From Paractinoplanes atraurantiacus (GTDB taxonomy: Bacteria > Actinomycetota > Actinomycetes > Mycobacteriales > Micromonosporaceae): a DNA stretch of 64,000 nucleotides. Positions 15,320-23,078 of the stretch are shown here, one piece after another. The notes under the pieces were generated by a model. It was not told the origin of the DNA and searched no databases. It saw only the letters and a list, made by a program, of their open reading frames with translations. Every line of letters starts with the position of its first letter. The first letter of the stretch is position 1. The position numbers and the translations under genes are program-made. The stretch covers positions 1-64,000 of the forward strand of contig NZ_OBDY01000013.1 of assembly GCF_900215205.1 (NCBI RefSeq), in the 5' to 3' direction.

Positions 15320-18300
15320 GTGCCGGAGTCGATCCAGTCCATCCGCCGCCGTCGCCGCGGCGCCGCGTTCGTGGGCCGCGGCGCCCAACTGGCCCACTTC
15401 CGGGCCAACCTGGAACTTCCCGAGACCGACCCGGGCAAGTGCTTCATCTTCAACGTCCACGGCGAGGGCGGCGTCGGCAAGTCCACACTGCTGGAACGCT
15501 GGCGTCAGATCGCCCGTGAGCTCGGCGCCGCCGTCGCTCTGGTCGACGAGCACGTCTTCGACACCCCGGAGGCGATGTCCGCCATCGTGGACCAGCTGTC
15601 GGCGCCCGCCGAGACGAAGGAGTTCCGCGCCAAGTATTCGGACTTCGTCAAGGGCCGCGAACGCCTGGAGAGCGACCCTCAGGCCCCGCGCGAACTGTGG
15701 AGTCAGGTCGTCCGCACCGGGGTCAAGGCCGGCCTGCACGCCTCGAAGGCCCTCCCCGGCGCCGCACCCCTCGTCGACCTGGTCGACGGCGAGACGGCCG
15801 CCGACGCCGTGGACCGCGCCCGGCAGTACGTCATCGGCAAGATCCGCGACTTCCGCGAGGCCAAGCTGCTCCTCTCGCCCACCCAGGAGCTGAGCCCGGC
15901 CTTCCTGGAGGCGCTCGGCCGGATATCCACCGGGCAGCCGGTCGTCCTGTTCTTCGACACCTTCGAGCAGACCGGCGTCTTCCTGGAGGACTGGCTGCTG
16001 GACGTCATGCTGGGCACGTACGGCGATCTGCCCGGCACCGTCACGCTCGTGATCGCCGGGCGCCACCCGCTCGACCCCAACGCCTGGTCCGAGCTGCTCG
16101 ACCTGGTCGCGGCGGCCCCGCTGAACCCGTTCACCGACGCCGAGTCCCGCCAGCTGCTGTCGGCACAGGGCATCACCGACCCGCGCACGGTCGACACCAT
16201 CATCGCCCTCTCCGGAGGCCTGCCCCTGCTCACCGACATGCTGGCCAAGGGCCGCCCGGTCAGCTCGGCCGACGTCGGCGACCCGACCGGCACGGCCGTG
16301 GAGCGCTTCCTGAAATGGGAGACCGACCCGGCCCGCCGAGACGCCGCCCTGGCCGGTTCCCTCCCCCGGCTGATCGACGAGGATCTGCTCACGGCGGCCA
16401 CCGGCAAAGATCGCCTGCCGGGCCTGTTCGACTGGCTCACCGACCAGGCCTTCGTGCGCTTGCACACCGACCGCTATCGCTACCACGACGTCGTACGCCA
16501 CCCGATGGTCCGCTGGCAGCGCCAGCGATCACCCCAGCGCTGGCGCGAGGCCCACCTGCGCCTGGCCACCGTCTTCCGAGACCGACGGGCGCAGACCGAC
16601 CCGGAGCCGAAGTGGTCGAACACTGCCTGGCAGGAGAACAACATCGAGCTGACCTACCACGAGCTGTGCGCCCAAGTGACCAAACTGGACAGCACGCTGG
16701 CCGACGGCGTGAACGCCGCGACGGCCGGTCCCGCGGTGGCTCGCCGCTGGGCCGAGATGGTGGTGGAGGCCGGCCGCGACGTCGAGGACCCGGAGCTGCT
16801 CGGCATCGGAAGCGCTCTTCTCGAGGCCGCCAACGCTGAGGAGGACGACTGCGGCCGCTTCCTCACCGTTCTTCTGAACAGTGGCCGGCTGAATGCTGCG
16901 GGAATGGCCTCCTGTCTGCTGGAAAGGGCGCGCATCCACCACTCGGCCGACGAATCGAACGAGGCCGTCCGGGACGCCACCGAGGCGATCAGGCACAACC
17001 CGGACCTCGCGAAAGCCTATGTGGTGCGGGCCATCGCCCGCGGCTACCTCAACGATTACGACGGAGCCCTGGCCGACTTCGCGGAAGGGCTCGACAAGGG
17101 CGCGGACCCGCACTGGACGGCCGGCCTGCGGGCCGACGCCCTCAGGATGATGGATCGTCATGAGGAGGCGCTCGCCGACTTCGAGCTGGCTATCCAGCAC
17201 AATCCGGCTGATGCATGGCTCCTGTCCGGCCGCGGGTACGTCTACACGGCGACAGGCCGCTACGACGAGGCGCTGACGGACCTCGGCCGGGCGATCGGGA
17301 TCGATCCCACCTACGCCTGGGCCATGGGCCAGCGAGCTAAGACGTACCGCCTTCTGGGGCGACACGAGGAGGCACTCGCCGAATTCGATCGGGTGATCGG
17401 GCTCGACCCCGCCTACGTCTGGGCGATCGTTCAGCGAGGGATGACGTACCGGGTGGCCGAGCGGTACGACGAAGCGCTCGCCGACATCGATCAGGCGCTC
17501 GATCGGCAACCCGGCTCCAGCTGGATACTCGGGCAGCGGGGCGAGACCTACCGCTTGATGGACCGGTACGGGGAGGCGCTCGCCGACTTCGACAAGGTCA
17601 TCGAGCTGGACCCGGAGGACGCTTGGGCCCTCGCCAGCCGAGGGCAGACCTATGCCGCTCTCACCCGTTTCGACCAGGCGCTCAGGGACCTCGAGCATGC
17701 CGTCGAACTGGGCCTCACCGACAAGTGGGTGCTGGCGGAGAGAGCGTCCGCGTACCGCCGGGCGGAACGATACGACGAGGCGCTCGCCGAGTTCGACCAC
17801 GTCATCGACCAGAATCCCGACTACGCCTGGGCGATCGGCGAGCGCGCGGAGACGTACCGGCTCATGAAGAGTTACGACGCCGCCATCGCCGATTTCACCC
17901 GCGCCGTCGGGATCGATCCCGCCTATGCGTGGGCGTTCGCCAGCCGCGGGCAGACCTACACGAGCATGCTGCGCTACGACGAAGCACTCGCCGACCTGGA
18001 CCGCGCCATCGAGCTCGATCCGAACTACACCTGGGCGATGACGCAGAGAGCCGTCACCCTGCGAGCGAAGGGTCGTTACGACGACGCGCTCACCGGCCTC
18101 GACCGGGCCATCGAGATCGACCCGGCCCAGAGATGGACGGTCGCTCAGCGAGCCGAGACGTACCGGTTCATGGGGCGATACGACGACGCCCTCGCCGGTT
18201 TCGACCGGGCCATCGAGCTCGACCCCTCATACGACTGGGCGATCGCCCAGCGGGCGGAGACGTACCGTCAGATGAGGCGGTACGACGAGGCGCTCGCGAG

Positions 18301-18703
18301 CCTGGCGGCCGCCCTCGCCCGGCCGGAGGCATCCAGCGTCATCGTCGCCGAGCGGGCCGAGACCTACCGCCACATGGGGCGGAACGACGAGGCACTCGCC
18401 GACTTCAACCGGGCCGTCGAGCTCGATCCGACCTATGACTGGGCTCTAGCTTGGCGCGGACAGTACTGGCGCCAGATGAAGCGGTACGACCTGGCCCTCG
18501 CCGATCTCGATCGCGCCGTGGAGGCCGATGCCGAGGTGGCCGAGACCTTCGTGCTCCGCGGTCTGGTCCACCGGGATCTCGATCGGCGGGCCGAGGCCAC
18601 CGCGGACTTCGCACAGGCGGCCCGTCTGGAACCGCTGATGAGCTGGGCCGTCCGCGACCATCTGGTCGAGTTCGAATATCGGGCCGCGCAGGATAGAGAG
18701 TGA
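15320..18703 (+). CDS. STAND NTPase with C-terminal array of 16 TPR repeats
   Basis: 1127 residues from GTG 15320. After an Arg-rich start, FVGRGAQL and the P-loop HGEGGVGKSTLL (about 48-59) open an NTPase of the STAND/AAA_16 type; Walker B is VVLFFDTFEQ (about 208-217), followed by sensor (IAGRHPL) and winged-helix-like segments (YRYHDVVRHPMV). From 17009 the protein is 16 TPRs of exactly 34 residues (consensus RYDEALADFDRAIELDPxYAWA), with one or two divergent copies before. The layout (nucleotide switch plus repeat sensor) is that of bacterial STAND sensors used in defence and signalling. No effector domain is visible at the N-terminus, so an effector may be encoded elsewhere. Closely follows kinase and GNAT genes. 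Confidence 0.85.
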   Translation: MPESIQSIRRRRRGAAFVGRGAQLAHFRANLELPETDPGKCFIFNVHGEGGVGKSTLLERWRQIARELGAAVALVDEHVFDTPEAMSAIVDQLSAPAETKEFRAKYSDFVKGRERLESDPQAPRELWSQVVRTGVKAGLHASKALPGAAPLVDLVDGETAADAVDRARQYVIGKIRDFREAKLLLSPTQELSPAFLEALGRISTGQPVVLFFDTFEQTGVFLEDWLLDVMLGTYGDLPGTVTLVIAGRHPLDPNAWSELLDLVAAAPLNPFTDAESRQLLSAQGITDPRTVDTIIALSGGLPLLTDMLAKGRPVSSADVGDPTGTAVERFLKWETDPARRDAALAGSLPRLIDEDLLTAATGKDRLPGLFDWLTDQAFVRLHTDRYRYHDVVRHPMVRWQRQRSPQRWREAHLRLATVFRDRRAQTDPEPKWSNTAWQENNIELTYHELCAQVTKLDSTLADGVNAATAGPAVARRWAEMVVEAGRDVEDPELLGIGSALLEAANAEEDDCGRFLTVLLNSGRLNAAGMASCLLERARIHHSADESNEAVRDATEAIRHNPDLAKAYVVRAIARGYLNDYDGALADFAEGLDKGADPHWTAGLRADALRMMDRHEEALADFELAIQHNPADAWLLSGRGYVYTATGRYDEALTDLGRAIGIDPTYAWAMGQRAKTYRLLGRHEEALAEFDRVIGLDPAYVWAIVQRGMTYRVAERYDEALADIDQALDRQPGSSWILGQRGETYRLMDRYGEALADFDKVIELDPEDAWALASRGQTYAALTRFDQALRDLEHAVELGLTDKWVLAERASAYRRAERYDEALAEFDHVIDQNPDYAWAIGERAETYRLMKSYDAAIADFTRAVGIDPAYAWAFASRGQTYTSMLRYDEALADLDRAIELDPNYTWAMTQRAVTLRAKGRYDDALTGLDRAIEIDPAQRWTVAQRAETYRFMGRYDDALAGFDRAIELDPSYDWAIAQRAETYRQMRRYDEALASLAAALARPEASSVIVAERAETYRHMGRNDEALADFNRAVELDPTYDWALAWRGQYWRQMKRYDLALADLDRAVEADAEVAETFVLRGLVHRDLDRRAEATADFAQAARLEPLMSWAVRDHLVEFEYRAAQDRE
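17009..18640 (+). repeat. 16 x 102-base TPR-coding repeats
   Basis: Sixteen consecutive 34-codon units with no length variation. Unit boundaries fall every 102 bases from the GCG at 17009 to the codon before AGC at 18641. Near-identical blocks (for example the codons for GETYR/AETYR and RYDEALADFD) suggest recent expansion by unequal crossing-over or gene conversion, so copy number may vary between strains and assemblies. Confidence 0.85.
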
Positions 18704-18871
18704 AAGCAAGAAACGATCATCGAAAAGCGGCCCACAATCGCCTTCCGGACAAATGCAACGAGCATCTTTACCAGTTCGGACGCGTAATTCTTCCTGCTGT
18801 TGACCCGGCCTGAGCTGCGAAAGTTCTGGGCGGCGGAAACGTCCGCCGACACGGAACAGGGGGGAACACGC

Positions 18872-20134
18872 ATGAGTCTCGGAGCTTTCCGAAATCGACG
18901 GGTACTCGTTCGCGCCGGGATTTTCACGGCGCTCGGGGCGGTGCCTGTCCTGGTGCTTTCGGCGCCGGCCTACGCCGCCACGGGTACGGCCAAGGTCGGT
19001 AACACCATCCAGGTCAACGCGGCCAACAACCGGGCCAACAACATCACGATCACCAGGGCGGGCGCCAACTTCTTCATCACCGACCTGGGTGACACCCCGG
19101 CCGCGGGGGCCGGCTGTGCCGTCGCCGGCGTGCGCACCGTGCGCTGTTCGGCGGCCGGTGTCGTCCGGCTCGTCGTCAACACCGGCAACCTCAACGACCG
19201 GGTGAACAACCTGACCGGCACCCCCTCCACGCAGAACGGCGGGCTCGGCAACGACACGCTGCTCGGCGGCACGGGGCCCGATCTGCTGATCGGCGCCGGC
19301 GGCAACGACGGCATGACCGGGCGGGCCGGGCTGGACACCCTGCTGGGCCAGGCCGGCAACGACACCGCCAACGCGCTGGCCGTGGCCGACGGCCGTGACG
19401 TCTTCAGCGGCGGCGTCGGCAACGACACCACCAGCTACGCCAACCGTGGGGCCCGGGTCGTCGTCACGCTCAACGGTGCCGCCAACGACGGCGCGCCCGG
19501 CGAGCTCGACAACAACCTGGCCGACGTCGAGAACATCAACGGAGGGCGGGGCAACGACCTGCTGGTCGGCAACGCCGTGGCCAACCGGATCAACGGCAAC
19601 CTGGGCAACGACACGCTCAACGGCCTGGCCGGCAACGACACGCTGACCGGCGGCTTCGGCAACGACACGTCGATCGGTGGTCTCGGCAACGACACCGCCG
19701 TGGCGCTGGCCCTGCGCGACGGCCGGGACACCTTCAGCGGTGGGCCGGGCGTGGACACGACCAACTACGCCGCTCGTGCGCTTCCCGTCAACGTCACCCT
19801 CAACAACATCGCCAACGACGGTTCGGCGCCCGAGTTCGACAACAACCTGGTCGACGTGGAGAACGTGATCGGCGGCCGGGGTTCGGACAACCTGGTCGGC
19901 AGTGCCGCGGCGAACCGGATGTTCGGTCTGGGCGGCGCCGACTTCATCTTCGGCGGCGCGGGCAACGACACCCTCGTCGGCGGGGCCGGCGGCGACCGGA
20001 TGTTCGGTCAGGCCGGCAACGACACCCTGAACAGCGTCGACGGCGTCCGCGGCAACGACCGCAACGACGGCGGCGTCAACGTGGACCGCTGCGTGGCCGA
20101 TCTGCTCGACGTCAAGATCAGCTGCGAGCTGTAA
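18872..20134 (+). CDS. Secreted RTX-like calcium-binding repeat protein
   Basis: 420 residues. A Sec signal peptide (RAGIFTALGAVPVLVLSAPAYAA) is followed by a short beta domain and then two blocks of nonapeptide-type repeats (GGxGNDTLxGG, GNDLLVGN, GGAGNDTLVGG) separated by VVTLNGAANDGAPGELDN-like inserts. These repeats form calcium-binding parallel beta-rolls. Gram-negative RTX proteins leave by type I secretion with a C-terminal signal; here an N-terminal signal peptide is used and no transporter is adjacent. Start at ATG 18872 is set by AGGGGGG eleven bases upstream. Two cysteines (RCVADLL, KISCEL) close the C-terminus. Confidence 0.85.
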   Translation: MSLGAFRNRRVLVRAGIFTALGAVPVLVLSAPAYAATGTAKVGNTIQVNAANNRANNITITRAGANFFITDLGDTPAAGAGCAVAGVRTVRCSAAGVVRLVVNTGNLNDRVNNLTGTPSTQNGGLGNDTLLGGTGPDLLIGAGGNDGMTGRAGLDTLLGQAGNDTANALAVADGRDVFSGGVGNDTTSYANRGARVVVTLNGAANDGAPGELDNNLADVENINGGRGNDLLVGNAVANRINGNLGNDTLNGLAGNDTLTGGFGNDTSIGGLGNDTAVALALRDGRDTFSGGPGVDTTNYAARALPVNVTLNNIANDGSAPEFDNNLVDVENVIGGRGSDNLVGSAAANRMFGLGGADFIFGGAGNDTLVGGAGGDRMFGQAGNDTLNSVDGVRGNDRNDGGVNVDRCVADLLDVKISCEL

Positions 20135-20140
20135 CCGACC

Positions 20141-20815
20141 CTAGCGAGCCCTGGCTCGCAACAAGTTCAAGTCGATGACGGAGACCGAGCGGCGCTGCGT
20201 GGTGATGACCCCGTGGCGCCGCAAGGTGCGCAGCGCCTTCGTCACCGATTCCCGGGACGAGCCGGTCCACGCGGCCAGCTCGTCCTGGCTCAGCGGCACG
20301 GTGATCTGCACGCCCTCGGAGCCGGTGGCGCCGAACCGCTCGGCCAGCTCGACCAGCCGCAGCGCCACCCGCCCGAGGGTGTCGTACGTGCCGAACTCGA
20401 CCCGCTTGCGGTCGGAGTCGCGCAGCCGGGCCACGATCATCCGGACGATCCGCATCGCGGCCGCCGGGTGGTCCTGGAGGAACTTCAGGAACGAGCTCAC
20501 CGGCACGACCAGGGTTTCCAGGGGTTCCAGGGCCGCCACCGACGCCGACCGGGGCGCCCCGTCCAGGGCCGACATCTCCCCCAGCAGCGCACCCGGTCCG
20601 CGGATGGCCAGCAGCACCTCGCCGCCGTGCGCGGTCAGCGAGAACACCTTGGCCCGCCCGGACAGCACGAACACCACCGTCGTGGACTGGTCGCCCTCGC
20701 TGAACAGCGTCGCCCCGCACGGCCAGCGCCGCCGCCGTCCCGAGCGGAACAGGTCGTCGACCTCCTCGCCGGCGAGCTCGCCCAGGAACTCCCCCGGATC
20801 GGTCACGAGCGCCAC
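20141..20815 (-). CDS. Crp/Fnr-family transcriptional regulator
   Basis: 224 residues: a cyclic-nucleotide-binding beta-barrel (about 12-130, with GATLFSEGD, GEVLLAIRGPGALLGEMSAL and PRSASVAALEP) and a C-terminal Crp winged helix (LSQDELAAWTGSSRESVTKALRTLRRHGVI). The phosphate-binding cassette GEMSAL...PRSASV is close to that of cAMP-responsive Crp (GELAL...RAATV), so it may bind a cyclic nucleotide. The start overlaps the end of the cyclase gene by 13 bases on the same strand, strongly suggesting that the cyclase supplies its ligand. Confidence 0.85.
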   Translation of the reverse strand: MALVTDPGEFLGELAGEEVDDLFRSGRRRRWPCGATLFSEGDQSTTVVFVLSGRAKVFSLTAHGGEVLLAIRGPGALLGEMSALDGAPRSASVAALEPLETLVVPVSSFLKFLQDHPAAAMRIVRMIVARLRDSDRKRVEFGTYDTLGRVALRLVELAERFGATGSEGVQITVPLSQDELAAWTGSSRESVTKALRTLRRHGVITTQRRSVSVIDLNLLRARAR

Positions 20816-22806
20816 ATGTCCTCCTCCCGCAGACCGTTCAGGACGTACGCCGGGACCGGCTGCCGGCGCCCCTTCACCATCAGGTCGCCCAGCGGCGTCA
20901 CCAGCGCCGATGATCCGATCCGGTCAAGTGTCGACCCGCCGATGACCACCTGGCCGGGCGCCGCCCGCGTCTCGAGCCGGGCCGCCACGTTGACCGCGTC
21001 GCCCATCGCGTTGAAATTGCGCAGTTGCGTGCCGCCGATGTTGCCGACCAGCGCCTCGCCGGTGTTGACGCCGACCCGGAACCGCGGCCAGCCGGGCCGG
21101 CTCGCCGCGATTTTGTCGACCGCGCATTGCATCATCAGCGCCGCCCGGGCCGCCCGCAGCGCGTGGTCGGGTTGCCGGGCCGGCGCGTTGAACAGCGCCA
21201 TCAGCGCATCACCTTGGAATTGCACGACAGTGCCGCACTGCCCGAGCACCACTTTGGTCGCCACGTCGAAATACTCGTTGAGCATCGTGACGATTTGCCC
21301 CGGCGTCGACTCCTCCGAGAACGTCGTGAAGCCCCGCAGATCGGCGAACAGCGACGTCACCTCGACCACGGCCCCGCCCAGCGCCGCCTGCGACGGGTCC
21401 GCGACCAGGGCCGTCGCCACATCGGGCGACATGTATTGCCGGAAAAGCACGTCGAGCTGCCGATAGAGCCGCGCGTTCTCCAGCGCGATCGACAATTGGG
21501 CGGCCAGCGATTTCAGCAGCGCCGCGTCCCTTTCCGGGACGACGGAGCCGCGCCCCGCGATCAGCACGCCGGCCGGGTGCGTTTTGACGATCAAGGGCAG
21601 GACCAGGTTGCCGTACGCGTCCACGAGCGGTTCCCGGCATTTCAGGGCCGCCTGCGCCTCCCGTACGGAATCAATCTGAACCGAACCGCAAGCGAGCGAC
21701 GGCCGGAAGACCAGCCGGTTGTCCTCGACCAGCCCGATCTGGACCGCATATCCCTCGAACGCCTCCGCGATTCGGCGTGCCGCGCCCTCCAGCAGATCCA
21801 CATCGGACACCAGCACCCTCGCATCGCGGCCGACCGCGACCAGCGCGCCCAGCTTGCGGATCTGATCGCGCTCGCCGGCCAGCGCGTCGGCGGCCCGGCT
21901 CAGCACCGCCGCCTGCCCCTCGGTCAGCTCGAAGCGCCGCGCGACGACCTCCATGGCCGACGCCCGCGGCCCCCCGCGCATCGCCTCGACCAGCGCCTCC
22001 AGCGCCGCCCCGTACTCCGCCTTCAGCCGCCGCACGGTGTACTCGGCGCCGACCGCGCTGAACAGACCGGCCGCCGCGCCCTCGTTGCGATATTGGACCC
22101 AGGCGCTGTACGCGACGTAGCCGAACCCGGCCGCCATCAGCAGATGCCACTCCCACCACGACGCCTGCCAGTTGCGGCCCACCGCCATCGCCACCGCCGA
22201 CTCGGCCAGCAACGTGAACGCCGTCATCACCGACAGCAGCATGACCGCGCGGCGCTCCCGGTAGAGCGCGTAGTAGCGCAGCGCCGCCGCCGCGAACAGC
22301 GCGAACGCGATCAGCGAGAGCGCCTCGGTCGGCGGCGCGAGCCAGGCCAGAGCCCCGGCCAGCGCGAACGCGCCCACCCCGAGCCACAGCGACCAGCGCA
22401 TCAGCGTGGCCGGCAGGTCGACGGCCGACGCCGCCGCCAGCACGGCCGCCACGGTCAGTCCCACCGGCGACGCGGACGCGAACAGCTCGTTGGGCCCGCC
22501 CAGCAGCATGTGCGGGGTGGCCAGCGCGTGCAGGGCCAGGAAGGCCGCGGCCACCAGGAACGACAGGCCGACCAGGAAGAGCCGGATGTCGGCCCGGCGC
22601 CGGGCCGCCTCGCCGACCAGCACGGCCATCGTCAGGCTGACCGCGGCCACGGCGAGCACCAGCCAGAAGTGGGCCGCGTCGTGATGCCAGCGCCCGTCCA
22701 GGGCGGGCCGGGAGATCAGCAGCCAGAGGCCCACCATCGGGGCGGCGAGGTGCGCGGCCCAGACGATCACGCGCGCCGGTCCGCCGCGACCCGCCACTGG
22801 ATCCAT
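20803..22806 (-). CDS. Membrane class III nucleotide cyclase with GAF domain
   Basis: 667 residues. About seven hydrophobic segments occupy residues 10-235, followed by a helix, a GAF-like domain (about 325-460, ending SLAAQLSIALENARLYRQL) and a class III cyclase domain (about 485-645). Both metal aspartates are readable (SLFADLRGFT and FQGDALMALF), as is the transition-state Arg (NVAARLE). The substrate-specifying Lys of adenylate cyclases is Gln in VVQFQGD and the Asp/Thr partner position is Asn (RNFNAMGD), so adenine specificity is uncertain. Paired with the overlapping Crp gene; tRNA-Gly lies upstream on the same strand. Confidence 0.85.
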   Translation of the reverse strand: MDPVAGRGGPARVIVWAAHLAAPMVGLWLLISRPALDGRWHHDAAHFWLVLAVAAVSLTMAVLVGEAARRRADIRLFLVGLSFLVAAAFLALHALATPHMLLGGPNELFASASPVGLTVAAVLAAASAVDLPATLMRWSLWLGVGAFALAGALAWLAPPTEALSLIAFALFAAAALRYYALYRERRAVMLLSVMTAFTLLAESAVAMAVGRNWQASWWEWHLLMAAGFGYVAYSAWVQYRNEGAAAGLFSAVGAEYTVRRLKAEYGAALEALVEAMRGGPRASAMEVVARRFELTEGQAAVLSRAADALAGERDQIRKLGALVAVGRDARVLVSDVDLLEGAARRIAEAFEGYAVQIGLVEDNRLVFRPSLACGSVQIDSVREAQAALKCREPLVDAYGNLVLPLIVKTHPAGVLIAGRGSVVPERDAALLKSLAAQLSIALENARLYRQLDVLFRQYMSPDVATALVADPSQAALGGAVVEVTSLFADLRGFTTFSEESTPGQIVTMLNEYFDVATKVVLGQCGTVVQFQGDALMALFNAPARQPDHALRAARAALMMQCAVDKIAASRPGWPRFRVGVNTGEALVGNIGGTQLRNFNAMGDAVNVAARLETRAAPGQVVIGGSTLDRIGSSALVTPLGDLMVKGRRQPVPAYVLNGLREEDMWRS

Positions 22807-22869
22807 GCACTACGACGTTAGTCGCATCGGCGCAGGTGACGCGCCCGGGAAAGGTGTCGGAAAAGCGCG

Positions 22870-22893
22870 AAAGGGGCCCCGAGGGACCCCTTT
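22870..22893 (-). terminator. Intrinsic terminator after tRNA-Gly
   Basis: On the minus strand, AAAGGGG and CCCCTTT pair across a ten-base interval that itself can form CCC-TCG-GGG. A T-rich stretch (CGCGCTTTTC) follows. It lies nine bases downstream of the tRNA and 63 bases before the cyclase start, so it should separate the two transcripts. Confidence 0.8.
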
Positions 22894-22902
22894 GGCGACA
22901 GA

Positions 22903-22974
22903 GCGGACGACGGGATTCGAACCCGCGACCCTCACCTTGGCAAGGTGATGCGCTACCAGCTGCGCTACGTCCGC
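22903..22974 (-). tRNA. tRNA-Gly (GCC)
   Basis: 72 bases. The acceptor stem GCGGACG pairs with CGTCCGC; the T arm carries GGTTCGAATCC; the anticodon arm CACCT-TGCCA-AGGTG has anticodon GCC. CCA is not encoded. A terminator follows directly. The 3' end was checked for an attachment-site duplication or integrase, and neither was seen nearby. Confidence 0.97.
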
Positions 22975-23078
22975 GCTGAGGAGAACACTACCGGATGCCG
23001 TCCAGGGGCCTCACCACCGGGTCGGCTGTGTCGGGCGTGACCTTGAGCCGGGCGGCCCCACTCTGGGAACATGCGCCG

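Noticed and set aside
22903..22974. tRNA-Gly as an integration site
   Set aside because: No integrase gene and no repeat of the tRNA 3' end were seen within the window.
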